DNA of 64,000 nt from Acidovorax sp. (GCA_030692685.1 JAUXZO010000081.1:1-64000); one strand, 5' to 3'. Counted from the stretch's first letter, positions 10,694 to 20,538 are shown. Program-made: numbers and translations. The notes: generated from the sequence alone by a model not told the origin.

Positions 10694-11584
10694 CTACTGA
10701 GGATACAGGCCTGAGGTGTCGGGCGTCACGGGTGGAGCGATTGCCGATGACGGGGTATCCGACGCGCTGGGACTTAGCGGTGGGAGTGCAGACGGTACGG
10801 CCATCGGGACCGAGACCGGAGCGGTTTCCACCACGGTGGGTTCATTGTGTGGAGGGGGTGACGCCGCGCTCGGTGCCGCCGCGGGGGTGACCGGCGCGGC
10901 CACGCGGGGCGATTGGTCAATGACGGGCGGGATCTTGGGGGCGTTCGGGCGATTGGGGTTGGCTTGCGTCGCGGCCGGGACCTGCGCCAGTTTTTTAGGG
11001 GACACCGGGCGCAGGGCCGTCGCAGCGCCATTGGGGTTTGGGGCTGCCTTGGCGGCCAGTGCCCGCTTTTCGCTGTCAGACAGCGCTTGGTAGGCCTCCC
11101 ACTGGGCACGTTTGTCGTCGCGAGCCAATCGGTTGGTGACGGCGTAGTTCAGTCGCGCCTGGTTGCGCTGCTGGGCACTCAAATTGGCCCAGTCCGTCAT
11201 CCGGTCATGAAACTTTGTCTGCTCTTCGGGTGGCAGGACAGAAAAGTTGGTGGCCAGCGACAGCCAACGTCGCTTTTGCGCCTCGCTGATGAGCGCCCAA
11301 CGCTCAGCGAGCGGGTACAGAGCGAGTTTCTGTGGAGTCGTCAGCGTCTCCCAGCCGGGCCCCGTTTCGATCAGGGGCGCTGCTGTGATGCCACTTGCAG
11401 TGTGGGGGCGCACGTTGTTGGGCGCTGCGATGGCCGCCTCGGCGCCAACAGGTAGCAACGTGCCAGGAGCCATGCGCATCTGCATCCACACCACGCCACC
11501 CACTACGGCGAACGCGCCCAGAAGCGCCAAAGCCAGCACGAAAGCTGGCAGGGTGGGGCGGGCGTCAGTGGGACGTGGGTGCAT
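10694..11584 (-). CDS. DUF3106 protein
   Basis: A 296-residue protein with one N-terminal membrane segment (AFVLALALLGAFAVVGG, about residues 14-34), so most of it is probably periplasmic. The middle (about 75-180) is the DUF3106 region, with repeated Trp-centred helices such as LTTPQKLALYPLAERWALI, RRWLSLATNF and FHDRMTDWANLS. The C-terminal third is low-complexity Ala/Pro. No enzyme motif is seen. It lies 23 bases beyond the DUF3619 gene and is probably in one transcript with the sigma factor. Function unknown. Confidence 0.8.
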   Translation of the reverse strand: MHPRPTDARPTLPAFVLALALLGAFAVVGGVVWMQMRMAPGTLLPVGAEAAIAAPNNVRPHTASGITAAPLIETGPGWETLTTPQKLALYPLAERWALISEAQKRRWLSLATNFSVLPPEEQTKFHDRMTDWANLSAQQRNQARLNYAVTNRLARDDKRAQWEAYQALSDSEKRALAAKAAPNPNGAATALRPVSPKKLAQVPAATQANPNRPNAPKIPPVIDQSPRVAAPVTPAAAPSAASPPPHNEPTVVETAPVSVPMAVPSALPPLSPSASDTPSSAIAPPVTPDTSGLYPQ

Positions 11585-11607
11585 GCAGTCCGGTGTCAGT
11601 CGTCTGT

Positions 11608-12057
11608 TCAGTTCGACTGGGCGGAAGTCTTGAGAAATTGTACAAAGCCTGGATCTGCGTAGGCGGCTGGCGGCAGGTCATCGGTCAGCAGGGCGGCGTC
11701 CACCTCGGCGAGGTCATTGGCGCTATCTTCGTCCTGGGCAATATTGATCACTACCAAGCCAACGACCAAAGCCATCAACGGCACCGCCGAAACCAGTGCG
11801 CTCCACCAGCCGCCACCTTCACCGCCACGCCCCAGAGTGGCGCTGCCCCCCCCATTGACGAGAACCGGAGCCGCGATGCGTGCGGGTACCGTCAGCTTCT
11901 TGCGCTTGGCAAGCGCCTGCATGCGCGAAGCACGAAGTCGTTCTGAAATGTCGTAGGGCAATTCGTTCGTGCCGCTGGACAAACGCGTTGCGACGCGCAA
12001 CGCAAATCGCTCTGCTGCAGCTTCTGCTTGTGCGGATGGGGTCTGTACAGTATTCAT
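11608..12057 (-). CDS. DUF3619 membrane protein, candidate anti-sigma partner
   Basis: A 149-residue protein with a cytoplasmic N-terminal half (RFALRVATRLSSGTNELPYDISERLRASRM), a single membrane helix (ALVSAVPLMALVVGLVVINI, about residues 87-106) and a short acidic periplasmic tail. Its start overlaps the stop of the sigma-factor gene by four bases (ATGA). Translational coupling to an extracytoplasmic-type sigma, together with the topology, is typical of membrane anti-sigma factors. The sequence does not show a recognisable zinc-binding anti-sigma motif, so that role is inference. Confidence 0.8.
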   Translation of the reverse strand: MNTVQTPSAQAEAAAERFALRVATRLSSGTNELPYDISERLRASRMQALAKRKKLTVPARIAAPVLVNGGGSATLGRGGEGGGWWSALVSAVPLMALVVGLVVINIAQDEDSANDLAEVDAALLTDDLPPAAYADPGFVQFLKTSAQSN

Positions 12058-12623
12058 GGCTCGATTCCTTTGGCCTTCAGTGCCTTGCTGAGGCTTTGTA
12101 TCGCACGAAAACAGTGCGTTTTGACGCTTCCCTCGGAGCAGCCCATGGCTGCTGCCGTTTCTGCTACATCCATTTCTTCCCAGTAACGCATCAGGAACGC
12201 TTCCCGTTGACGTGGAGGCAACTCGGCGATCTCGGCTTCGATCCCGTGAAAGATCTGCGCCCGGCGGGTCAGATCTTCCGCGCTTTCGGCCCGTTCCCCG
12301 TTTTCTGGTCCTGAGTACGCCTCCAACAGATCAAAATCCATGCCATCTTCACCGGGGCCTTCAAAGTCACTCATGCTCGAAAACAGTGCATTGCGTGTTT
12401 TCTGGCGCCGAAACCAATCCAGTGTGCAGTTGGACAGGATGCGTTGGTAGAGCATCGGCAGCTCGTTGGCTGGCTTGTCACCGTAGTGTTCGGCCAGCTT
12501 GAGCATGCTGTCTTGAACAATGTCGAGCGCCGCTTCCTCGTTGCGAACGTGGTAGACCGAGCGCTTGAAGGCGCGCTTTTCTACACTTTTGAGGAAGTCG
12601 GAGAGTTCTTGTTCGGTTGCCAA
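12054..12623 (-). CDS. RNA polymerase sigma factor, ECF/sigma-70 family
   Basis: A 189-residue two-domain sigma factor. Region 2 (about residues 10-75) contains EEAALDIVQDSMLKLAEHYG and QRILSNCTLDWFRRQK. Region 4 (about 130-185) carries the helix-turn-helix PPRQREAFLMRYWEEMDVAE followed by GCSEGSVKTHCFRAIQSL. A low-complexity acidic linker joins them. It leads a leftward cluster with DUF3619, DUF3106 and RDD genes, which are probably its regulator and targets at the envelope. The target promoter is not evident. Confidence 0.9.
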   Translation of the reverse strand: MATEQELSDFLKSVEKRAFKRSVYHVRNEEAALDIVQDSMLKLAEHYGDKPANELPMLYQRILSNCTLDWFRRQKTRNALFSSMSDFEGPGEDGMDFDLLEAYSGPENGERAESAEDLTRRAQIFHGIEAEIAELPPRQREAFLMRYWEEMDVAETAAAMGCSEGSVKTHCFRAIQSLSKALKAKGIEP

Positions 12624-12732
12624 GACGGGTCAGCCCGGGGATGTGTCGGCGCTGATAGTCAACCAAAATGTGGCTATCTGGCACGGTGAAGCCTCCGATT
12701 ATCGCATCCAGCGGTGAATTTTTGAGGGCTCT

Positions 12733-12762
12733 TTGGTTTTGGTTGTGTTGCAGTGCGATAAT
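12733..12762 (+). promoter_or_regulatory. Candidate ilvB promoter with extended -10
   Basis: TTGGTT at 12733-12738 and GATAAT at 12757-12762 are separated by 18 bases, with TGC directly before the -10 (an extended -10). Initiation near 12769 would leave a 5' leader of roughly 148 bases before ilvB. The -10 also forms the right arm of a 9-bp inverted repeat (ATTATCGCA 12698-12706, TGCGATAAT 12754-12762) that could be an operator. No Ile/Val/Leu-rich leader peptide or attenuator hairpin was found in the leader. Confidence 0.4.
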
Positions 12763-12916
12763 TAGCTTTGCAATTCAAAAGGCAAACGGGTCACGGTCCG
12801 GCGGGCAATCATCCCGCTTATGTCCTTGGCCTCAAGTTCCGAGCTGGCTTCACAAGAGCGCGTGCAAGGAGCACCCAAGGTTTTTCGTCAGAGAAATTCA
12901 CAAAGGTTGATCAATC

Positions 12917-14713
12917 ATGGAAATTTCCAAGGCTGAACTGAGTTCGGCTGCCGCTGCTTCGCAGGGCAACAATATCTCCCCCGTTTCTGGTGCTCAGGAC
13001 CTCATGGGTTCCGAGATCCTCATCAAGTCGCTTCAGGCTGAGAACGTGCAGTACATCTGGGGCTATCCCGGTGGTGCGGTTCTCTACATCTACGACGCGC
13101 TCTACAAGCAAGACACCATCCAGCACGTGCTGGTGCGCCACGAGCAGGCTGCAGTGCATGCCGCGGACGGCTACGCCCGTGCTACCGGCGAAGTCGGTGT
13201 AGCGCTGGTCACGTCCGGCCCCGGCCTCACCAACGCTGTCACCGGTATCGCAACGGCGTACATGGACAGCATCCCTATGGTGATCATCTCCGGCCAGGTG
13301 CCTACGGCCGCCATTGGTCTGGACGCATTCCAGGAATGCGACACGGTCGGCATCACCCGGCCCATCGTCAAACACAACTTCCTCGTCAAGGATCCGCGTG
13401 ATCTGGCCATGACGATGAAGAAAGCCTTCCACATCGCACGGTCCGGCCGCCCTGGCCCCGTGGTGGTGGATGTGCCCAAGGACGTGTCCTTCAAGAAGGT
13501 GCCCTACAGCGGTTATCCACAGAGCGTGGAAATGCGCTCTTACAACCCGGTGCGCAAGGGCCATGGTGGCCAAATCCGCAAGGCGCTGCAGTTGCTGCTG
13601 GCGGCCAAGCGCCCCTATATCTACACCGGCGGCGGCGTGCTGCTGGGCAATGCCACCAACGAGCTGCGCACGCTGGTGGACATGCTGGGCTACCCCGTCA
13701 CCAATACGCTGATGGGCTTGGGTGCCTATCCTGCGTCGGATCGCAAGTTTCTGGGCATGCTTGGCATGCACGGCACCATCGAAGCCAACAACGCCATGCA
13801 GAACTGCGACGTGCTGCTGGCTGTGGGCGCGCGCTTTGATGACCGCGTGATTGGTAACCCCAAGCACTTCGCCCAGAACGACCGCAAGATCATTCATGTG
13901 GACATTGACCCGTCGAGCATCTCCAAGCGCGTGAAGGTCGACATCCCGATTGTTGGTGATGTGAAGGACGTGCTGACCGAGCTGATCTCCATGATCCGCG
14001 AGAGCAGCACCCGCCCCGACGCCGGTGCGCTCGCCGCGTGGTGGGACACCATTGAAGGCTGGCGCAGCCGTGATTGCCTGAAGTACAGCATGGGTAGCCC
14101 CGACGTCATCAAGCCGCAGTACGTGGTCGAAACGCTGTGGAACATGACCAAGGACGTAGATACGTACATCACGTCCGACGTGGGTCAGCACCAGATGTGG
14201 GCGGCGCAGTATTACCGGTTTGACGAGCCACGCCGCTGGATCAACTCTGGCGGCCTGGGGACCATGGGCGTGGGCATTCCCTACGCGATGGGCATCAAGC
14301 TGGCCAAGCCCGACTCTGAAGTGTTCTGCATCACTGGTGAAGGTTCGGTGCAGATGAACATTCAAGAACTGTCGACCTGTTTGCAATACAACACGCCGAT
14401 CAAGATTTGCTCGCTGAACAACCGTTACCTTGGCATGGTGCGGCAGTGGCAAGAGGTCGAATACGAGGGCCGCTACAGCCACAGTTACATGGATGCGCTG
14501 CCCAACTTCGTGAAGTTGGCCGAGGCGTATGGGCACGTCGGCATGTTGATCGAGCACCCAAAGGATGTAGAGCCCGCTCTGCGTGAAGCCCGCAAACTCA
14601 AGGACCGCACGGTGTTCATGGACTTCCGTACCGACCCCACCGAGAACGTGTTCCCGATGGTCCAGGCCGGCAAGGGCATTACCGAAATGTTGCTGGGATC
14701 GGAAGATCTTTAA
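12917..14713 (+). CDS. ilvB: Acetolactate synthase, large (catalytic) subunit
   Basis: Thiamine-diphosphate enzyme condensing pyruvate with pyruvate or 2-ketobutyrate, the first common step to valine/leucine and isoleucine. The 598-residue protein has the N-terminal binding domain (IWGYPGGAVLYIYDAL, HEQAAVHAADGYARA), a central FAD-binding region, and the C-terminal ThDP/Mg site GEGSVQMN...NN within MNIQELSTCLQY. A roughly 28-residue N-terminal extension precedes the first domain motif. Start ATG 12917 has AAAGG about ten bases upstream. ilvH and ilvC follow on the same strand. Confidence 0.96.
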   Translation: MEISKAELSSAAAASQGNNISPVSGAQDLMGSEILIKSLQAENVQYIWGYPGGAVLYIYDALYKQDTIQHVLVRHEQAAVHAADGYARATGEVGVALVTSGPGLTNAVTGIATAYMDSIPMVIISGQVPTAAIGLDAFQECDTVGITRPIVKHNFLVKDPRDLAMTMKKAFHIARSGRPGPVVVDVPKDVSFKKVPYSGYPQSVEMRSYNPVRKGHGGQIRKALQLLLAAKRPYIYTGGGVLLGNATNELRTLVDMLGYPVTNTLMGLGAYPASDRKFLGMLGMHGTIEANNAMQNCDVLLAVGARFDDRVIGNPKHFAQNDRKIIHVDIDPSSISKRVKVDIPIVGDVKDVLTELISMIRESSTRPDAGALAAWWDTIEGWRSRDCLKYSMGSPDVIKPQYVVETLWNMTKDVDTYITSDVGQHQMWAAQYYRFDEPRRWINSGGLGTMGVGIPYAMGIKLAKPDSEVFCITGEGSVQMNIQELSTCLQYNTPIKICSLNNRYLGMVRQWQEVEYEGRYSHSYMDALPNFVKLAEAYGHVGMLIEHPKDVEPALREARKLKDRTVFMDFRTDPTENVFPMVQAGKGITEMLLGSEDL

Positions 14714-14723
14714 CAAGCGAATT

Positions 14724-14780
14724 CGGCCTCCAGCGCTTGTCTATCAAGCGCTATCAGCTATCGAATAGATAGCACTCAAT
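14724..14780 (+). repeat. Family A repeat, copy A4
   Basis: GGCCTCCAGCGCTTGTCTAT, then CAAGCGCTATCAGCTATCGA and a T/A-rich end. It lies in the 147-base gap between ilvB and ilvH. The hairpin CAGCGCTTG/CAAGCGCT may affect readthrough or message stability between the two subunit genes. Confidence 0.85.
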
Positions 14781-14860
14781 TTTTTTGACGAATCTATTGC
14801 CTGCCAAGCCCGTGTATTACCGTGCACGGGGGAGGGCAGCGAAAAGAGGAATCTGCACCC

Positions 14861-16427
<1,567 letters not shown>

Positions 16428-16447
16428 TGGTTCGTTCTTGAGCCATC

Positions 16448-16472
16448 AAAAGGCCACTTCGGTGGCCTTTTT
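16448..16472 (+). terminator. Rho-independent terminator after ilvC
   Basis: A perfect stem AAGGCCAC/GTGGCCTT around a TTCG tetraloop, followed by a T run. It ends the ilvBHC transcript, so pssA needs its own promoter or readthrough. Confidence 0.93.
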
Positions 16473-16566
16473 CATTGGAGTGAAGTACCGCGTACAGGCG
16501 CTACACTGCGACCTTCGCCTTAGATGCGAGCGACAACTGGACTGCTGGGAAAAAGGTTGTCGAATA

Positions 16567-16618
16567 CTATAAATTTAATAGCTGCTTGCGCTTTGCAGGC
16601 AAGCGCTGGAGGTCTTTT
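16567..16618 (-). repeat. Family A repeat, copy A5; supplies the pssA ribosome site
   Basis: The reverse complement reads AAAAAGACCTCCAGCGCTTG, CCTGC, then AAAGCGCAAGCAGCTATTAA. On the plus strand its edge gives AAGCGCTGGAGGTC, and GGAGG (16608-16612) lies eight bases before the pssA ATG. The transposed edge thus serves as the Shine-Dalgarno sequence of an essential gene. Confidence 0.85.
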
Positions 16619-16620
16619 TG

Positions 16621-17454
16621 ATGCACGATGGCAATGGTTCTACCGAAAGCACCGAGGTGATGGTGCGCAAGCGGCGTAAAGGCATCTACATCTTGCCCAA
16701 TCTGTTTACGTTGGCGGCGCTTTTTGGGGGGTTCTATTCCATCGTGATGGCCATGGACGGCCGGTTTGGTTTGGCCGCTGTGGGCGTGTTTTGTGCGATG
16801 GTGCTTGACAGTCTGGACGGCCGTGTGGCCCGCATGACCAACACCCAGAGTGCTTTCGGTGAACAGATGGATTCGCTGTCTGACATGGTGTCTTTTGGCG
16901 CCGCGCCTGCCTTGATCGCGTATGAGTGGTCATTGAGGGGTTTGGGGCGCTGGGGCTGGATTGCGGCCTTTGTCTACTGCGCCTGCGCAGCACTGCGCCT
17001 GGCCCGTTTCAATGTGAATACCAGCGTGGTGGATAAACGCTACTTCCAAGGGTTGCCGTCACCTGCGGCGGCGGCTTTGGTCGCGGGCTTTATCTGGCTT
17101 ATGACCGAGTTGGGTGTGCGCCCTGGGGAAGACCTGTGGCTCACCTGGAACCAGGTCACCTGGATCATGTTCGCCTTCACGCTGTACGCGGGCCTCACGA
17201 TGGTGACCAATGTGCCGTTTTACAGCTTCAAGGACTTGCAGATGAAAAAGAGCGTGCCTTTTGCTGTCATCGTGCTGATTGCGCTGGGTATCGCCGTCAT
17301 TAACATTAACCCGCCCATCGTGCTGTTTGGCGTTTTCGTCTTGTATGGTGTGAGTGGCTACGGTGTGTATGCGTGGCGCAAGGCCAAGGGCCAGCACAGC
17401 AGTGTCATCAGCACATCAACTGATGAGCCTGATGAGCGCGGACTTCACAAGTGA
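16621..17454 (+). CDS. pssA: CDP-diacylglycerol-serine O-phosphatidyltransferase
   Basis: Makes phosphatidylserine, the precursor of phosphatidylethanolamine, at the inner membrane. The 277-residue protein has the CDP-alcohol phosphotransferase motif DGRVAR-x8-G-x3-D-x3-D, seen as LDGRVARMTNTQSAFGEQMD then SLSD, and about seven hydrophobic helices. ATG 16621 is chosen because GGAGG from the adjacent family A repeat is eight bases upstream; a TTG directly before it (16618) is less likely. In Comamonadaceae this gene commonly sits between ilvC and leuA. Confidence 0.94.
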   Translation: MHDGNGSTESTEVMVRKRRKGIYILPNLFTLAALFGGFYSIVMAMDGRFGLAAVGVFCAMVLDSLDGRVARMTNTQSAFGEQMDSLSDMVSFGAAPALIAYEWSLRGLGRWGWIAAFVYCACAALRLARFNVNTSVVDKRYFQGLPSPAAAALVAGFIWLMTELGVRPGEDLWLTWNQVTWIMFAFTLYAGLTMVTNVPFYSFKDLQMKKSVPFAVIVLIALGIAVININPPIVLFGVFVLYGVSGYGVYAWRKAKGQHSSVISTSTDEPDERGLHK

Positions 17455-17477
17455 ACGCGGCGGTGTTTTGGGACTTG

Positions 17478-17486
17478 TGCTACATT
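17478..17486 (+). promoter_or_regulatory. Candidate extended -10 promoter of leuA leader
   Basis: TGC-TACATT at 17478-17486 fits an extended -10. No convincing -35 is seen at the right distance. Initiation seven bases downstream would fall at or next to the A of the leader ATG at 17494, giving a leaderless leader-peptide mRNA. This is inference from spacing. Confidence 0.35.
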
Positions 17487-17493
17487 GCATCGC

Positions 17494-17547
17494 ATGAAAT
17501 TGTTTGCACTGACGCTACTGCTACCTCCCCACGGGCGGAGACAGTAG
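17494..17547 (+). CDS. Leucine-rich leader peptide of the leuA attenuator
   Basis: A 17-codon frame, MKLFALTLLLPPHGRRQ, with five leucine codons, four of them in the run CTG ACG CTA CTG CTA, including two of the rarer CTA. It ends in TAG at 17545, 23 bases before a terminator hairpin. Composition and position are those of a ribosome-mediated attenuation sensor for Leu-tRNA supply, the same logic as enterobacterial leuL. No Shine-Dalgarno is present before it. Confidence 0.75.
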   Translation: MKLFALTLLLPPHGRRQ

Positions 17548-17606
17548 GCGCACGCGCACACTTTTCCACAAAGGCCCGTATGCACCCGCAACGGGCCTTT
17601 TGTTTT
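17531..17606 (+). promoter_or_regulatory. Leucine attenuator (antiterminator/terminator switch) before leuA
   Basis: The terminator stem is AAAGGCCCGT (17570-17579) with ACGGGCCTTT (17591-17600), 11-base loop, then TTTTGTTTT. An alternative 6-bp pairing joins ACGGGC (17531-17536), within the last codons of the leader frame, to GCCCGT (17574-17579), which would dismantle the terminator. A ribosome stalled on the Leu codons (to 17523) leaves 17531-17536 free, so antitermination follows. A ribosome at the stop codon covers it, so termination follows. The layout predicts leuA induction on leucine starvation. Confidence 0.72.
17570..17606 (+). terminator. Attenuator terminator upstream of leuA
   Basis: A perfect 10-bp stem with a T-rich tail lies 74 bases before the leuA start and about 115 bases after pssA. 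It may also end pssA transcripts. Its 5' arm is the part sequestered in the proposed antiterminator. Confidence 0.88.
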
Positions 17607-17679
17607 GGGCGCCAGATTTTCAGTGTTGCGGGCCGAACCTACCCCCACCCGAAACTTCCCTAGATCCAGGAGAGACGAC

Positions 17680-19218
17680 ATGGCTGACAAACTCATCATT
17701 TTTGACACCACCTTGCGTGACGGCGAGCAGTCGCCAGGCGCGTCCATGACCAAAGACGAAAAGCTGCGCATTGCCCGCCAGTTGGAGCGCCTGAAGGTCG
17801 ATGTCATCGAGGCGGGTTTTGCTGCCAGCTCCAATGGGGATTTCGAGGCGGTGCAGGCCATCGCGAATGCGATCCGAGAGTCCACCATTTGCTCACTTTC
17901 GCGTGCAAATGACCGAGATATCTCTCGCGCTGCCGAGGCCTTGAAGGGCGCAGCCAATGCACGCATTCATACCTTCATCGCGACGTCTGCTCTGCACATG
18001 GAAAAGAAGCTGCGCATGACTCCGGACCAGGTGATGGAGCAAGCCAAGCAGTCGGTGCGTTTTGCGCGCAATTTGGTGGCGGACATCGAGTTCAGCCCCG
18101 AAGATGGCTACCGCAGCGATCCGGACTTTTTGTGTCGTGTGCTGGAGGCCGTCATTAATGAAGGTGCTACCACCATCAATGTGCCGGACACCGTCGGCTA
18201 CGCCATTCCTGAGTTGTATGGCAACTTCATCAAGACACTGCGCGAGCGCATTCCCAACAGTGACAAGGCGATCTGGTCGGTGCATTGCCACAACGACCTG
18301 GGCATGGCGGTGGCTAACTCGTTGGCCGGTGTAAAGATCGGTGGAGCGCGCCAAGTCGAGTGCACGATCAATGGCCTGGGTGAGCGCGCAGGCAATTGCT
18401 CGTTGGAAGAGGTGGTGATGGCGGTCAAGACGCGCCGTGACTACTTCAATCTGGACCTCAACATCGACACCCAGCATATTCTGGCGGCCAGCCGCATGGT
18501 GAGTCAGACGACGGGCTTCGTGGTGCAGCCTAACAAGGCCGTGGTTGGGGCTAATGCTTTTGCGCATGCCAGTGGTATTCACCAGGACGGCGTGCTAAAG
18601 GCCCGCGATACGTATGAAATCATGCGCGCCGAGGATGTGGGCTGGAGCGCCAACAAAATCGTGCTGGGCAAACTCAGTGGGCGCAACGCTTTCAAGCAGC
18701 GGCTGCAGGAATTGGGCGTCAGCCTGGATAGCGAGACCGAGGTCAACACAGCGTTTACGCGGTTCAAAGAGTTGGCTGACCGCAAGAGCGAGATCTTCGA
18801 TGAAGACATCCTTGCGCTGGTCAGCGACGAAAGCGTGACCAGCGAGAAAGAGCAATACGGCTTTGTGTCGCTCTTTCAACAGAGCGAAACCGGGGAACAA
18901 CCCCGTGCGCGCATCGTGTTCACCATTGATGGACAAGAAGTGCGCAGCGAATCCGATGGCAATGGGCCGGTGGATGCGTCGCTTAAAGCCATCGAGTCGC
19001 ACGTCAAGAGTGGCGCTGAAATGGTGCTGTATTCCGTCAATGCCATCAGTGGGTCTACAGAAAGCCAGGGCGAAGTGACCGTGCGCTTGCAAAACAGTGG
19101 CCGCGTGGTGAACGGCGTGGGCGCAGATCCAGACATCGTCGTCGCGTCTGCAAAGGCTTACCTCAGCGCTTTGAACAAGTTACAAAGTAAAGCGGACCGG
19201 GTGGCTGCACAAGGCTGA
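17680..19218 (+). CDS. leuA: 2-isopropylmalate synthase
   Basis: First committed step to leucine: acetyl-CoA plus 2-ketoisovalerate gives 2-isopropylmalate. The 512-residue protein has the DRE-TIM catalytic barrel ([29 protein letters not shown] with the metal-binding His pair, [14 protein letters not shown]) and a C-terminal allosteric leucine-binding domain. ATG 17680 has AGGAG seven bases upstream. It is controlled by the leucine attenuator before it, and by product inhibition through the C-terminal domain if typical of the family. Confidence 0.96.
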   Translation: MADKLIIFDTTLRDGEQSPGASMTKDEKLRIARQLERLKVDVIEAGFAASSNGDFEAVQAIANAIRESTICSLSRANDRDISRAAEALKGAANARIHTFIATSALHMEKKLRMTPDQVMEQAKQSVRFARNLVADIEFSPEDGYRSDPDFLCRVLEAVINEGATTINVPDTVGYAIPELYGNFIKTLRERIPNSDKAIWSVHCHNDLGMAVANSLAGVKIGGARQVECTINGLGERAGNCSLEEVVMAVKTRRDYFNLDLNIDTQHILAASRMVSQTTGFVVQPNKAVVGANAFAHASGIHQDGVLKARDTYEIMRAEDVGWSANKIVLGKLSGRNAFKQRLQELGVSLDSETEVNTAFTRFKELADRKSEIFDEDILALVSDESVTSEKEQYGFVSLFQQSETGEQPRARIVFTIDGQEVRSESDGNGPVDASLKAIESHVKSGAEMVLYSVNAISGSTESQGEVTVRLQNSGRVVNGVGADPDIVVASAKAYLSALNKLQSKADRVAAQG

Positions 19219-19251
19219 GTATTAATTTTATAATTTCACTCACTTTCTGGG

Positions 19252-19288
19252 AAAGTCGCGCAAGTTATTGATCTTGCGCGACTTTTTT
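19252..19288 (+). terminator. Rho-independent terminator after leuA
   Basis: AAAGTCGCGCAAG (19252-19264) pairs perfectly with CTTGCGCGACTTT (19273-19285) across an 8-base loop, followed by a T run. It ends leuA transcription. Confidence 0.93.
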
Positions 19289-19334
19289 AGTTTCTGTACA
19301 CTGCACAACTCTTTTTACTGTTTGGAGCACTTTG

Positions 19335-20420
19335 ATGCACCATGCCCACCGCACCGCAGTGAGTCGATTCTTCAAGCTTTTGGGTTGTCTCTTTGTGGGA
19401 GTCGCGCTGATTGCGCCCGCTGCACATGCCGGCGAGCGAAAAAAGGCTTCAGCAAAGAAGGAGCAGGTCAGCTCTGTAAAGTCCAAGCGTGCCGTGGCTC
19501 CTCGAAAGACTGCAGCCAACACCAAGGCAGTTCGCATCACCTCCAGGATGGCGAAAGCGCCTACCCGGGTTGCCTACATTCCCCCCAAGCTCTCGTTTGG
19601 GCAAATTGCAGGGTTACACGAGATCACCGATCCGCTGGAGCTCAAATCCAGCGTGGCGCTGGTCATTGACCAAGACACCCATGAGGTGCTGCTCAGCAAG
19701 AATGATCACGCCGTTTTGCCCATTGCCTCGCTGACCAAGCTGATGACCGGCATGATCATTTCTCAGGCCAAGTTGCCGATGGATGAGCCCATCACCATTA
19801 CGCAGGACGATGTGGACACCGAAAAAGGCAGTCGCTCCCGGCTGACGGTAGGGACTACGCTCACCCGCGGCGAAATGCTGCATCTGGCGCTCATGTCCAG
19901 CGAGAACCGCGCTGCCCATGCGCTGGGCCGCACATATCCTGGCGGACTGGGTGTTTTTGTGACGCAAATGAACACCAAGGCGCGCCTGTTGGGCATGGCC
20001 GATACCCGCTATGTGGAACCCACCGGGCTCTCCAGCCGCAACCAGTCCAGCGCACGGGATCTGGCGACGCTGGTCAACGTGGCCCACGGCGATGCATTGC
20101 TGCGCGAGTTGTCGACTTCGCCAGGCTATGAAGTAGCAGTGGGACAAAAAACCCTGCAGTACAACAACACCAATGGGTTGTTGAAGAACCCCACCTGGGA
20201 GATCGGCCTTCAGAAAACGGGCTACATCTCGGAAGCAGGACGTTGTCTGGTGATGCAGACGCAGGTCGCTGGGCGCAAACTCATCATGGTTTTTCTGGAC
20301 TCAGCAGGCAAATTCAGCCGTCTGGGCGATGCCGAGCGTGTACGGCAATGGGTTGAGTCCATGCCTGTTCTGCCATCTTTGACTGCTCCACTTCAGGCGG
20401 TTCGCGGTAACAACGGCTGA
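19335..20420 (+). CDS. pbpG: D-alanyl-D-alanine endopeptidase, PBP7 type
   Basis: A penicillin-binding serine peptidase of the S11 family. It cleaves D-Ala-meso-DAP cross-links in peptidoglycan and acts in the periplasm. The 361-residue protein has a signal peptide (LLGCLFVGVALIAPAAHA, cleavage near residue 32), a basic Lys/Ala linker (33-80), then the SxxK nucleophile Ser132-Lys135 (ASLTKL), SSEN, and the QKTG motif. ATG 19335 has GGAG seven bases upstream. It is flanked by the leuA terminator and a tandem repeat, so it is probably monocistronic. Confidence 0.92.
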   Translation: MHHAHRTAVSRFFKLLGCLFVGVALIAPAAHAGERKKASAKKEQVSSVKSKRAVAPRKTAANTKAVRITSRMAKAPTRVAYIPPKLSFGQIAGLHEITDPLELKSSVALVIDQDTHEVLLSKNDHAVLPIASLTKLMTGMIISQAKLPMDEPITITQDDVDTEKGSRSRLTVGTTLTRGEMLHLALMSSENRAAHALGRTYPGGLGVFVTQMNTKARLLGMADTRYVEPTGLSSRNQSSARDLATLVNVAHGDALLRELSTSPGYEVAVGQKTLQYNNTNGLLKNPTWEIGLQKTGYISEAGRCLVMQTQVAGRKLIMVFLDSAGKFSRLGDAERVRQWVESMPVLPSLTAPLQAVRGNNG

Positions 20421-20434
20421 TCGGCGTTTGCGGG

Positions 20435-20538
20435 CGATGCGCAGGGCGTTGACTCCCGCTTGTGGCCATGCGCAGGGCGTTGATTCGCGCTTGTGGCGAT
20501 GCGCAGGGCGTTGATTCGCGCTTGTGGCGATGCTGGGG
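20435..20538. repeat. 31-bp tandem repeat, three full copies plus a stub
   Basis: The unit begins CGATGCGCAGGGCGTTGA and ends CGCTTGTGG. Copies are at 20435-20465, 20466-20496 and 20497-20527, with three substitutions among them, then an 11-base remnant. It occupies the convergent gap between pbpG and the IclR gene. The copies abut without spacers, so it is not CRISPR. The near identity suggests recent slippage or a variable-number tandem repeat. Confidence 0.9.

Noticed and set aside
12668-12910. 80-codon frame upstream of ilvB
   Set aside because: It has no ribosome site or family resemblance, overlaps the probable promoter, and contains no run of Ile/Val/Leu codons as an attenuator leader would.
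12820-12936. 38-codon frame overlapping the ilvB start, a possible regulatory upstream ORF
   Set aside because: No Shine-Dalgarno and ordinary composition; an overlap of this size is expected by chance in high-GC DNA.
20435-20538. Possible CRISPR array
   Set aside because: The 31-bp units abut each other with no spacers, and no cas gene is present.
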